Source: Holacanthus passer (taxonomy: Eukaryota > Chordata > Actinopteri > Pomacanthidae). From it: a DNA stretch of 64,000 nt. Under the pieces are notes generated by a model that did not search any database, was not told the origin of the DNA, and was given only the letters and a program-made list of their open reading frames with translations. The position numbers were made by a program, and so were the translations under genes. Shown here in pieces: positions 50,601 through 62,500 of the stretch. Numbering within the stretch: the first letter of the stretch is position 1; each line of letters starts with the position of its first letter. Location: contig JAFREQ010000157.1 of the NCBI GenBank assembly GCA_025331565.1, forward strand, positions 1,054,001 through 1,118,000. The letters run 5' to 3'.

Positions 50601-53372
50601 GGAGGGGAGGACACGAGTGCCATGCTGCTGTAATTACATTACCGCCAGCTTAGCAGCGCCATGGCCACTGACCCAATTATTCCTTGAAAACATCAATTTT
50701 ATTGTGTCACTTGAAATAATGCCATCTTTGAGTCACAACAAGAGCTCGGTTGAGGGTCGAGGATGTACGATGCATGCATCGGAGAATACATAATGTCTCA
50801 GGAATGGCTTTGACAGACTGAGGAATTCTTGGCCGAGCAGTTCACTTTCATGGTTTCCCTCAAACGCGTTAATGATCCTCTGGGACTGTTTTCACTCTGT
50901 GAGCTCTTCAGGTGACATATGGCTGACAGCAAACATCAGGTGTGCTATTTCTTTACATGCCTCACGCTCACTCCCACTTTCCCCAGAAGCGCAAAATCCC
51001 TAATGAGAACTTTCATGCGTGCAAACTTTTCTTTTCTCCTGTTGAATAGATGATTTTCCCGGCGTTTGTTTTGGGCCTCACGCATTCGACCGGCCTTATG
51101 TCGGAGCGTGTGCGAGCACATCGGCGCCGATGCTTTGTGAGGGCCGGACATGCTGAGCCTGTGTGGGAGCTGCTTTAGTTATCTTTGCAACTCTTCTGCA
51201 CTTTTATGTCTCAGTTTGTTTGAGGATGGCTTTTCCTTCTGCTCGAGGGTCCTCTGGGGTTACGCTATATCCTCTGCGTTGTTGCTCTTCTCTGTTTGCT
51301 GGAAAACAGCAGCATTTGTCCTTACAGGAAGTGGACTACTCATTCATGTCTTTCCGTTGCCCTCCTAAGAAAACACCGGTGCCCCTTCCCTCTATCAATA
51401 TCTGTATATTTATGTCCATGACAGCAGGGGCCAGTGGTAGATATTAAATGTCTGTTCTGATTAATCATCCATGACCATCTGAACAAGCTGCAGAATGCTC
51501 CTTGGCACTTTTATTGGCGCCAATCGACTGCAGATGGGACTAATGTGTTTCTGAGTGGAGCAATTATGACAATCAAAGCGTCTTCAGGGACATGAGATCA
51601 GCGTTTGACGACCAGGCTCCGTCCAGTGTCAGCGACTGAGACATCGGAGGGCTCATCTGTTTTTTACGAGTTAATTGTTTTATCAAGATGAGCCGCAGAG
51701 CGAAGCGGCCGCAGGCGTTGATGTATCACGGCTGTGTGAAACAGATAACTCAGCGGCTGAGTAATTATCCCAAACTGACCTATTAATAGCATAAAAAAAC
51801 AATGATCTCATCCTACACTATATATCATAACAAACTGGCCCTTTTATAATTGAATATGTATCATATTTAGAGCAGGAGCGGTGAGATTTCGGGTGTTAGG
51901 AGTTGGTGCTGAACCAACAGAAACAACATGGGACTTTCTGCCGAGGCTTCTATCTATCACGTCCGCTCATTAAAACTATCAGTGAAATATGACCGGTGAA
52001 AATCAGACGTCCATCCAGGCACCGAGTAACTTTCTGCAGCAGTTCCACCTCTGATTTACATAGACTGTGTCAAATGAGGTTGTTAGCTGAAATGTTTGAC
52101 TTTCAAATAAATACCATTCTACCCCTTCATTGTGCAGAGGCTGCCTACCACGTCAAACCCATGTGGCATTATGAGTGATGAGTCAAGCTTTGACTGATAG
52201 GACTGGTTATACCTGTTTATACTCTGTTTATTCGACTACAACTCATGCGTGCAGCCTCTTTGTATTTTCCCCCTGCGGTGTCCACAACAGTCAGACACAG
52301 TGGAGGACTATACTTCTTCTTTTTTGTTTTACTTACTCCACTGCAAAAAGATTCCAGCAGAAAGCCAAAAAACGTTCCTACTTTTTTACTCTTTTTCATA
52401 AATGTTTGTGTTTAATGTGATCTGCAGGACCACATGCTGAAACTTCCAGAAGTCATTCATTTCAGATTTTTGTTTCTCTGCTAAACTTGACAAAGATATG
52501 TGACATTTTGTCCCATTGTAAACACTACAGCAGCCTGTATATGTACACTACAGAAGCCAGTCTGGCAAAACACTTTGTAAGGCCGGTCTGGATTTGCTGT
52601 TAGTCACTGCCAGTATACCATTTCCGGCTCTGGGGAAATGTTTTGCTCACTGGTGATATGATATGTAAAATACAAAGAAGTGGGCTTGTAAAACTCAAAT
52701 GCCTGTGGCATGACAATAAGGAAAGGGGTATAATTTCTGCGGCGTCTATTGAAAGGGAGGGACGGTTTAAGATAAAGGCATGTACCATCACACACGTTCA
52801 CTGAGGCCTCATCATACGGAGCATTGCAAATAGGTGTGGTTAAGAGATTCCTGCAAAGAAAGAAATGGATTTCCCCCCTCTTTAAAGGATGTTTCAGGAA
52901 CATTTACTCCGCCAAAGAGAAGTGTTTTTTCCTTCATAAATACATACTCTCATCCACATCAAGCATTTTTTTATGATACACAAACTTTCAAGAAGTTTCA
53001 AAGGGCAAAGGGTTGCAAAACTCATCCAACCTGCCTTCAGTTCAAATTGAAGTTATGTTTTTTCCTCTTCAGGCAGCAGCGATTAAACACACAGTGCATT
53101 CTCAGGTGTCAGCAAGTGATGTCAAGCTCCCAGATCAGGAACCCACTTAAAGTGAAAATAAGCTGACAGCAGAATCTGAAAAAAGTAAACTGACGATAAA
53201 ATAAAAGCTCTGTTGAGAGAAGCAGATTCATGGGAGGGTCAAAGAAATGTGAAGATAATTTTTGCATTGTTCTCTGTGCTTTAATGTGACAAGCTAAGAA
53301 GATGGTTTACATGTTTGAAGGTGTGACTGTTTGTACACGTCTGACATTTGTCCGTTTCACCTCTTCCGACAG
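47626..53372 (+). other. long region before the first nrtn coding exon, probably an intron
   Basis: 5.7 kb. It contains a short GATGAA-type repeat at 49496-49520. Blocks at about 51440-51760, with many TAAT/ATTA motifs and GC-balanced composition, could be conserved regulatory sequence. No coding exon was recognised. Confidence 0.45.
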
Positions 53373-53399
53373 AGTTTCAATGCTCCTCCACGTTCTAAG

Positions 53400-54673
53400 A
53401 TGAAGTTATGGAAAGGTGCTACTTTTGCCTTCATGCTCTGTGGTGCAGCCCTGTCCATCCTCCTCGTTAGAAACATGGCCGCTCTCGGACAGTTCAAACC
53501 TAAGACGAAATATCTGTACACATCTTCATCCTCATCAAGACGGTCTTCGTCATCAGCATCCAAGGCCTCGCCGCCGTCGCACTCATCGTCACAGTCATCA
53601 GCAGCAGAATCGACAGTGTTGTCCCGGCAGATGGGTGGTCTTCATCGGAGAACTCGCTCAGCGGACGAGATGAACTCTCTCCTCTCAGAGTGTAAGATAA
53701 ACTGTTATTGTCTTCCTTCCTTGTCTGGCTGGAGATAAGGTGTCGTGTGAAAGGCTGCCGGGGTTCAGACAGAACACTTAGTACCTGACTCTGTTGTTTA
53801 TAGAGCAGGTTTTAATGCCTCCCAATAATCTGCAGTCAATTAGCACCTCATAGTTCACTGGCTGTTCATAGAACCATTATAACCTTCAGGAGAGGATGAT
53901 ACACCCACTTTCCTTTGGGTCCACATGCCTTGTTGAGAGGCATTCATCAGCTTAAATGGGCCTCAGGGAGTTCTAACACAGTCTGTGATACTGATGGTGA
54001 TAAGACTAGTTCGTAGCTGTCGCGGTGTCAGATAAAATAAACTTGTGTTCTTCTGTTTCCACACGACTTTCATTATCCTGCCAACTACAGTATGCTATCT
54101 CCATGAACCATCTGTCCTGTTTGCATATCTGATTATTGAGAAAATCTGAAATGCAAACAGGACACAAAGTTACACAAGAATCAGATAATCCCTCTACCGA
54201 CTGTCTGTAGACGTTAATTTATCTCCTCTTTGTCAGTCTCCATGATGTTCCAGAGCTTCACGGAGGGCGAGCTTCAGCATGTGGTCGGGACCTTGCTCGA
54301 CAAGAAGAGGAGGAAGAGCCGGCGCCTGGGCGAGAAGCAGGCCCGGAGGACTAAAAGAGCCCGGAGGCCTAAGCCCTGCTCCTTGAGGGAGCTGGAGCTG
54401 ACCGTGAGCGAACTGGGTCTCGGCTACGACAGCGACGAGACGGTGCTGCTGCGCTACTGCAGCGGCAAATGCACGGCCCACCGGCACAACTACGACATCA
54501 CCATGGAGCACATGATGAGGACGGGCTTCAGGAAGAAGGGCCGCAGGGACAAGGTCAGCAACGGGCCCTGCTGCCGGCCGACGGCGTTCGAAAAGGACTT
54601 CTCTTTCCTGGACAACAAGAGTCGCTATCACACGGTACAGAACGTGTCGGCGAAGAACTGCGGGTGTGTATGA
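53400..54673 (+). CDS. nrtn: neurturin precursor (GDNF-family ligand), two coding exons
   Basis: Exons 53400-53691 and 54237-54673 encode 242 residues (human 197). The ATG at 53400 is the first after the acceptor ccgacag (53372). Residues 1-30, MKLWKGATFAFMLCGAALSI then LLVR, form a signal peptide resembling human neurturin's MQRWK start. A Ser-rich propeptide (41-75), an RRTR site at 83-86 and a dense basic cluster with RTKR/RARR (135-141) precede the mature domain. Mature: PCSLRELELTVSELGLGYDS, DETVLLRYCSGKC, GPCCRPTAFEKDFSFLD, SRYHTVQNVSAKNCGCV. All seven cysteines of the TGF-beta-type cystine knot are present. LRELE..VSELGLGY.SDETVL is specific to neurturin rather than GDNF, artemin or persephin. 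The secreted dimer signals through GFRA2 and RET to support neurons (family knowledge). The 545-nt intron is of normal phase. Confidence 0.94.
53692..54236 (+). other. nrtn: nrtn intron between coding exons
   Basis: gtaaga to tttgtcag, 545 bp. The split codon T|TC (Phe98) is restored across it. No internal element seen. Confidence 0.9.
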
Positions 54674-55217
54674 CCCAGAGAAACGGACTTAGCACTTCTT
54701 CTTGCTGCTCTCAGCCTCTGTCGGAACAGTTGAACACGGATGCTGTTAAAAGACAAACTGTGGAATATAAACTCAAGGAAAGGAGGAAAAGATAGGAATA
54801 TTTTTCAGGCTGCTCCACGCCAGCCTTTTTGTGACAGGCAGACTTGACTTTTTTGGCATCTGTCAATACAAATTGGAATCACATGGACAGCAGGTGCTGC
54901 GTTTGTGTGGATTCCATGTAAAGAGACACAGAAAAAAAAATACTGTTCATACCAAAAAGTTTTTATTGTCTTTTCTATCTGTGTAGTAACACTGTAAACT
55001 GTGGTGTAACAACAACGTAGCAACATGATGTTTGTGATATTACCTTTGAGTAGTAGTACATGCGATAGATGAGCCATGGTGGACTAGATTATTGCTCTTA
55101 CTACACTTCATATCCACGGGCGTCAACTTTGAGTCCAAATCTCGTAGCTTACATCATTATAATGGTGAGTCACCTTTCAGGCAAAGAAAGTGCTGAAAAA
55201 TCAATTTCAAATCCATA

Positions 55218-55234
55218 AATAAACCAAAAATAAA
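55218..55234 (+). terminator. nrtn: possible nrtn poly(A) signals
   Basis: Two AATAAA hexamers (55218-55223 and 55229-55234) about 545 nt after the nrtn stop. Further hexamers occur downstream (near 56182), so the true 3' end is uncertain. Confidence 0.35.
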
Positions 55235-55239
55235 AATAC

Positions 55240-58200
55240 ATGTAATGCACCAAAGTTTGGACCATTGACCTAAAATGGTGATCAGCTGTCACCAGAGAGT
55301 CTATTGACTTACGGGTGTGTTGAGTTGTTGTTATCACAGGTGACCTTGTGACCTGTTTCCCTGCTTGTATGCTTTTCTGTTACTGATTGCAGTGTTATTA
55401 CACAGGTAAAAGAACACGTGTTATTGATAAGAATTTGACAATGAAAGAAAATCCTTTTATATAGCTCCCGGTTTGATACCCACCTTTAATTATTGTGTTT
55501 TGTATATTGATGTTGTGTAGATCGAGGACCTGTTTCAAAACACACGAATAGTCTCTCACTTTAGTAATAGGACGACATGAAATTTTATCCCACCTACTCT
55601 TCATATAATAACTCATCACACTCAAAGAAATTATCACTTTAAGTCTTTTTTTATACTTCGCTCAAATAACCCACTATTACAATTACCCATAATCCTCTGG
55701 AATTATTTTCCTCAAAGAATTGCCAAAACACACACCAAGTCAATTCAACACACACGATGAATTCATTACCGTCGATTCATAAAGGCCTCGCGTCTCAAAT
55801 TCCAGGTGATATAACCTCTTTAATATGGATGCAATTTGTGAGCGTTTACACTCGGAGGTTTGAGCTAATCTGAGGTGTGAAAGAGAAGAAAGCTTTTAGC
55901 GATGAGTAATGGCCTGTTTTTTTCTTGCTGACAGAAATCTAACTATGAAGTAAAGTCAGGATCTGGAAATGTGTTTGCACCCATCCATAAAACCCTGTAA
56001 CTTACCAAAGATCCGAAGCCCACAGTACAGCCTTTTTATTGGCCCGTCAAATGCCTCCTTGTTGTATTGCCTGGTAGAGTTTTAGGGGGAAATAAGCTGT
56101 TGAAATGAGTTATGAAGCATGTTTTTCACCTTCGACAATCTTTATTTGGTTTGAACCCATTGCAACTGTTTGCCTGAAGTACAATAAATTATGTTTTTGT
56201 TTTTATTGTTTTTCCTGAGGAGGTGCAGTGTGGGGCGTGGATGCGGTGCATCTTTTATTGTAGTTTATATTGTATTTATTTGGGAAGTAAATTATGGTTT
56301 TTGCATATTTATTTAGATTACCACAGAAAACGGGACAGCTTATTATCATTAAGCAACTGTGCCAAAAAATGTTTTATCTAACATTCTATAATGACTGCTG
56401 AATAAACCTAATTTCAGAGGTATGGATGTTCATCATTTCTCCCAAACTATCATCTTTGGGTGTCAAATATTCTGTACTCAGATTGTATTTAAAATACATA
56501 AATAAACGAATAAATCTCTCATTATGCAAGATGCTGTTAATAATGAAATAAATGATGAGGCCGCGGGATCCCTGTGGAGAAAGTTGACGATCAAATGGCA
56601 CTAACTGAAGCACAAGGCTGATAAAAAACGCCTTTGTCATGCTAATATATAAACGTTTCTCGATGAGCTGGCTCACTCTGGAATCATCTATTATACAGCA
56701 GCTCAGCAGCCCATGTACTGAACAGCAGTGATGACATAAGGTTATACAACCGGCCTTGTGACCAGACAGTTTGATCCCTCTGACAGGCAGGAGGAATCAG
56801 CAGGGATGTGACCGTGACAGCTTCTCGTTTCGCATTATGGACAAAAGAAATTAGACGATCAGTCATCAAAAATAACATCAGCAATGAATAGATCCTAGTA
56901 ACATGTATTGCCTGTGTAGCCAAAGCCTGATATATCTTATTCCTCTGACCTATGAAGCTCCTGTTAAAAACACACCAGTGAGCCGCTGTTGGAGTGACAT
57001 GACCCTTCACTCCGATGAAAACTGTTTGCGAACAGCAGTTTATTTTTCTGTAGTTAAAATTTCCCTGCTGTCAGAAAATTCTGCCTGAACTTAAGGTTGA
57101 AAACAGTCCCCAACAAATACACTATTTACTCCTATTGAGACGCTACAAACAACAGGGTCCAGTTGTTTTGGGAAATTACTGAAACTATATATTTGTGACT
57201 CGTTTTCAAAGATTCAGTAGGAGCCAATGGGCCTGGGGCTGAGTGCCTCTGCAGGGTCATCAGACAGTAATCAAGAAAGAGGAATTGGTATTGAAATAGT
57301 TGAGAATGAGAAAAATATCAAATAACACCGACCTTCATCCTTTCAATGAGCGAACAGAGTTCTCACAGAGATGCTTTGGAGACAATAAATGATGATCTTC
57401 AGAGTGTTTATGTTTTCTTTGTAAAATGCATCCCTTTTGGACCAGAACATTGTGTTTCAAAAAAGTAAACTTTCCAAAGGTGAATGTAAACAACCTTGTT
57501 TTTAGCTTGACCACCATGTAGTTTCAGCTGGAAGCTTTTATTTTCCTGAGGCTTCATGAGACTTTCTCAGCCCCTAAAGAAACATTCAATATTACATTTT
57601 CTACGGGAAAACTCCATCTTCACGATTAGTTTCATCCAAAATACTGACATACTACTACTACTACTACTACTATGACTACTACTACTACTGTTACTACTAC
57701 TACTAATAATAATAATGGTTATTAGTCATGCAGAACATTTTGGTTTTGATTGTCCAGGTTTTCAGATATCTGCCTCTTGGATTTCTGCCCAAACAATGAA
57801 AGTGAATGAAATTTTGTTTGTTCTCATCACAGCATTGAAAAATTAGCCTGGAAAAATTCAACAGCAGTTCCAGAAACCTTTCCAGACACAGTGACCCGGC
57901 TGCTCGGTGTGATTCACTAAACCTGTTGTGAACTGTTTTCATAGGTAGAAAGAAAATGAAAACTGTTCACACAGTTTCACAGAGGTGGATTTCAGTGCCT
58001 GATCAGACTGAACTGCCATTTCATTTTCACTTCATCGTTCAGTCTCATATCTTGATCAGCTCTTTTCTGTTTATTTGTAATTAATGTTATTTTCACTGCA
58101 CACAGAAGCTGTGGTAGCGTTTGCTTGTGTTTAATGTTTTCATGCCGATTGAAGAAGTGTCCAGATTTAAGACTTAATGTTCTGTAAATTGACTTATGAC

Positions 58201-58250
58201 CACCCACAGCTCTGTTGATCTCATCCACACATTTCTCAATTTTATTTTTC
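55240..58250. other. intergenic region downstream of nrtn
   Basis: 3 kb of AT-rich sequence with an (ACT)n microsatellite at 57651-57716. Frames on either strand are short and show no family resemblance. Confidence 0.55.
57651..57716. repeat. (ACT)n / (AAT)n microsatellite
   Basis: About 22 trinucleotide units, ACT interrupted by ATG and GTT, ending in AAT units. Confidence 0.93.
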
Positions 58251-58254
58251 TGGT

Positions 58255-58985
58255 CTGGCACAGAAATCTGAATCAGAATTGTTTTAAGTATGTTTTTACA
58301 TACAGGGAATTTGCTTTGGTGTAACGGTGCATAACGATTAACAATAGTATTGTAAGATGAAGATAAAGCAGTTCTGCAAGTCAAGAAGCATAATAGGAAA
58401 AGGTTGAAATTATTATAAGAAAAAATAAATAATTCTAAAAACATTATGTACATTATGAACACTATGATCATTATTTGGATGAGAGATGTGCAGGAATGTG
58501 CCAAAGGTTCATTTTCGTGCAAGATAGAGTCCAAGAGGTGCACATGAATGTTGTGAATTGATCCAGGTGTGTAACCTTAATGCAACGTGTGCCATGTGTG
58601 TGTGGGAGGGGGTAAAGTCATTGTCAGCGGGGGGCCTGGGCCTTATTTATGAGGCCAGCTGCCGACGGTAAGTGACTGTTTTTGTGTCGTGCCGTTTGAG
58701 GGGCCGGTCATAATCTTCCTGGAGGGATGGCATATTGCAACCTATCACATTTCTGTGGAGCGAATGATACGCTGCAGTGTGCCCTTGTCCTTGGCAGTGG
58801 CAGCAGCGCACCAGATGGAGGAGGTGAGGATGGACTCAGTGATGGCGGTGTAGACGTGCACCATCATTGTCTTTGGCTGGTTGAACTTCTTCAGCTGCTG
58901 CAGAGAGTGCATCCTCTGCTGTGTTTTTCAGTGATGGAGCTTTTAATCAACTCCCTCTCGAGGTCCTGGGTGATGAGATGATGGG
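58255..58985 (-). mobile_element. 3' fragment of an L2/Maui-type LINE
   Basis: On the minus strand, 58985 to about 58715 reads as the end of a non-LTR reverse-transcriptase ORF: LKKFNQPKTMMVHVYTAITE, SILTSSIW, then KGTLQRIIRSTE and GCNMPSLQE. The region corresponds to the KKFNLP...SILTSSI...LQR.IRSAE..IGC.LPSLQ block remembered from fish L2/Maui elements. A short in-frame loss follows SS, and frameshifts show it is dead. Its 3' tail follows at 58715-58255, recognised from cttatttatgaggccagctg and the terminal cagaaatctgaatcagaatt and acagggaatttgctttggtg motifs. The 5' end is missing. Confidence 0.75.
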
Positions 58986-61900
58986 GTGATGAAGGGGGTG
59001 TCCCCGTTCCTAGTCCCACCTACAAAGTTGAGATTGATTTGATGGGTTTTCCAACTGGGGAATTGGTCAACAATGAGCTCAACATGAGGCTAATTTGAAT
59101 CACTGAAAAGAATTAAAGATTTGCGCAACAGTTGGAAATTTTGAATCAACAACAAAGTTCTGTTAAGATTCATTGTTTAGTGCTGACATTCAAACAGCAA
59201 ATAGACACATACATTAGTAGAGCAAAAGCCACAATACAATGTATCTTGCATTTTGATACGAAGGCATAACTTTTGATTTCTTTCCAAGGAACAAATCTCT
59301 ATAGGCCTGACATTTTGACATGTCATAGCAGGTAAAGCACAGGTGTAATTGATATCGTTAATTGTAGCTGCATTCCTTTCACATGTCTTATCTGGGGCCC
59401 TGGTTTGGTGCATGTTGGCTCACTCACATGGCTTACAGGGATACTTAAACAAAACAAAGCCCTCATTAATTTACTTTAGGTCTGCGGTTACTGTTAACAC
59501 TGAAACTTACTCGCACTAACTGGGAGGAAGCGGCCAGCGAAGGTAAGGTGGTCTAATCAGAAAAGCTAACAACAACAGTTCATGACAGCTCCTGGATTCC
59601 TTGACAATAACAGTTTGATAATGTAGAACAGTGTGTGAGTGTGTGAGAGGAATTTGGGATCAAAACGTTAAACATACAGAAAGCGGAGTTGGAAAGTTTT
59701 CGCATGCTATATACAGTATATACAGCATTGTTTCAGAAACTTTTCATGTGGAGGTAATTCAAGAACAATATTTGTTTGAGGTTCCACAGATGCCAGCTCT
59801 GACTTGGAGTCAATTTGATGTAAAGTACACAGTGTATTGAAGGTCTCGTGAGTAGTAATGGCTGCACAGAGCTGTATTTGGGATGTAAGTTAAATTATGT
59901 TATCACCATATTTCATCTCCTCAGTATTAGTTATGTTAATCGGGAAAAGCTCTTCCTGAGTTTTACACGCATGAAGACTTAGTGCTTATTATTCCTGGGA
60001 GACATAAATCTCAGAGAAGGCCAGACAACACAACTCACACAACTTCCTGCACAGTTTCAATGAGGCAACACCACCTCTTGGAGTTTATACCACGACTGCA
60101 GGCGCTCAGACACAGAAGTCAAGTCGAGTTACCTGAGTTAAAAGTCGATCAGAGGCAGGTCACACTGAATGATGTGGTTGATGGATGGTCCAGGGTAACA
60201 GTTGTATTTTTGCGAGTGAAAAAATAATCTTTTTCCCTTTGGGTTTTATTTGGCCGAGTGGAGCACATGTTTCAGTTTAACTGTGACTTACTGTATTTAC
60301 TACAGCTGTGGGGGGAGAAATGACTTCAACAGTTTGTATTTTGAGCAATTTCATATTCTAAAGCCAACGACAGGAATAATAGAGAAGTACATGACTCCCT
60401 CACATCAAAGGCACGTCACCCTCGAACATTTGGACGCAATGAAATCCAATATAGGAAGAATTTCCCCAACATTGACAACTTTTGCTCCAGTTACAACAGC
60501 GAAGAGGAAAATTTGGAGAGCGTTTCCCAGCATGTTGTATTTACACAGTAACTTTATGTAATTTCCTGATATTTTTTCGGACTTGGAGCACCCCAAATAT
60601 GCTTAAAATGTTTACAAGAGCAATGAAAGTGGAACCACTTTACCTCTGCTATAAACAGATATTTCCGTTACTTGCCACTGCACTAAATGGCCTTCAACCA
60701 AAACTTCTACACACTCGCAGCAGAGACCTACAGGGGGAAAAAAAAAGAAATTAAACGAAAGCAACGCTGGTGAGAAAATCAAACTGCAAAATAACACATG
60801 GCATCGATTTGATCACAAAGTATGATTAATCTGCAGGAATTTGGACTGTGGTTTGACATTTTAAAGAAATAATCATTACAGCTATTTGTTTTTTCTTGAT
60901 GTGCTTTTCATGGGGTGATAATGGCAGGTTGGATCTTGGGCCAGCGGGAGTTATTGAACTCCAAATTGAAAGAAGCGAAACTCTCTGCCAGCTTGAGACT
61001 TCAAGTGAACAGAGAAGAAGCTCAGCAAGACAAAAATTAACCCACTTGCACCATTATCATCTCCTTCATTTTTTTCGTCTGCAGGTTTCTTGTATAATCG
61101 ACCGCAATCTTTTGTCTGTTGGCATTTGAGAAAAGAACATTTGAGCTAAAATCAATGATTATTTGTGTTTGCAGATTTGAAGGAAAAAGCACCTCCACAT
61201 ATTCATGTCAACATCGTAGCGTGTTGGAGGATAATAGTGTTAGTGTATACAAGACATCTGTTGTTGGTAACAGCACTGACAAGATCTACAATAAACATGC
61301 CAAAGTTTTACAACCCCCTCCCATGTCCAGCTGCAGCGTGTTGGGTGCGTTCGGACATCTTTAGAGGACGACAGCAGGACGGAGGATGCGGCGGTGACTC
61401 TGGAGGACCCGAACAGCCCGAACGACTGCAGAGAGCAGGTGTTTCTCCTCTTACTGAACAAACTCTGAACTCTCCAAAGATGAATTATGACAATGCATTT
61501 TGGCTGCATTTCTTTTCTTTTTTTTTTATAATGAAGTGATTACATGAAGACATTGGGCGTTACATTTTTTAATTACATTGTAAGATTTATACAGTTTTTA
61601 GGGGGAATGTGAGGTCGTGGGAGGCCACATTTTGTAATAGAGATAGTCAAAGAAGTGACTCCTTATTTTCATTCATAATTCATGTGCATTTCACCATTTA
61701 AATATTTAAAACCTTTAAACCTAAATAACCATGAATAATTCACTGAATTTATATAAGCTGCTAATTGAAAAAGATGCAGTTGTGTGTATACAAATATTGT
61801 GTATAGTGACTTTTGGAAATGAACTATTCAGTGGACGATTTAACTCAGAATAAGTGACTGTTGTCTATAGCTTGTAAACAGTTTTATACATCGTCTGGAG

Positions 61901-62411
61901 TAAAGTAACCCCGACTCTTATCTGATGGAGTCCAGAGCGGCTGCTGCTGGTGCTACAGCGGCGTAGCTTCCTGATTGGCCGCTCTGAGTTTGATGGGTTG
62001 GCACTGGAGGTGCAAAGGCTGCTTAATTTGGCAGGGTCGTCTCTAAATAGATCTTGGACGGCATCATCTCCGCTGCGGAAAAGAATGACGGCCATTCTGT
62101 GCAGCAGGCTGGCGTGAGTTCGGCCCAACAAAGACTCTTGTGTTTAGCTGGTTGTGATGTCCTCCAGTCCTCCAGTCTCTCTTGGCTCATCTGGAGGTGA
62201 ATGTGGTCGTGGAGATGCTGCAGATAGCTTTCTGTGTGACGAGCTGTTTGGACGTTTTGCAGATGGATGCACTGTTGGACAATCAGTTAATGTAATTGAT
62301 GATACACAGAGATACGTGAGGCCTTTGTAGAAATGTTGACACAGTTATCGTTGCCTGAGGATATTCCTTTCCAGCTGGGTGCTACTTGCTGTTAGTCATT
62401 GTTTGGTGCTG
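58986..62411. other. intergenic, no recognised gene
   Basis: 3.4 kb. Small frames on both strands (for example + 61119-61364 and - 61865-62131) lack recognisable domains. Part of it may be heavily decayed repeat continuing from the LINE fragment. Confidence 0.45.
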
Positions 62412-62500
62412 TTAGGTCATCGGTTCCCGTGTGGATTAGAATATGTTCCACACCTTGAAACCTTTCAACTACTCCCTTCTCATTGTCTTTCTTTATATTA
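62412..62500 (-). repeat. possible relic of a retroelement esterase-like ORF
   Basis: On the minus strand, 62500 to 62412 reads IKKDNEKGVVERFQGVEHIL then IHTGTDDL. The pattern resembles the HTGTNDL block of SGNH-esterase-type ORF1 regions in CR1/L2-like retroelements. It lies on the same strand as the LINE tail about 3.5 kb away. The open frame is short, so the call is tentative. Confidence 0.35.

Noticed and set aside
53331..53399. Upstream in-frame ATG extending neurturin by 23 residues
   Set aside because: The ATG at 53331 precedes the acceptor ending at 53372; the extension lacks signal-peptide character, while the ATG at 53400 matches the known neurturin N-terminus.
61119..61364. Open frame with exon-like borders (tttgcag acceptor near 61176)
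   Set aside because: No recognisable domain, no convincing donor or partner exon; kept only as intergenic.
61865..62131. 88-codon minus-strand frame with basic C-terminal half
   Set aside because: Considered as a neuropeptide-like precursor, but there is no signal peptide or paired processing sites with amidation motif, and it adjoins retroelement relics.
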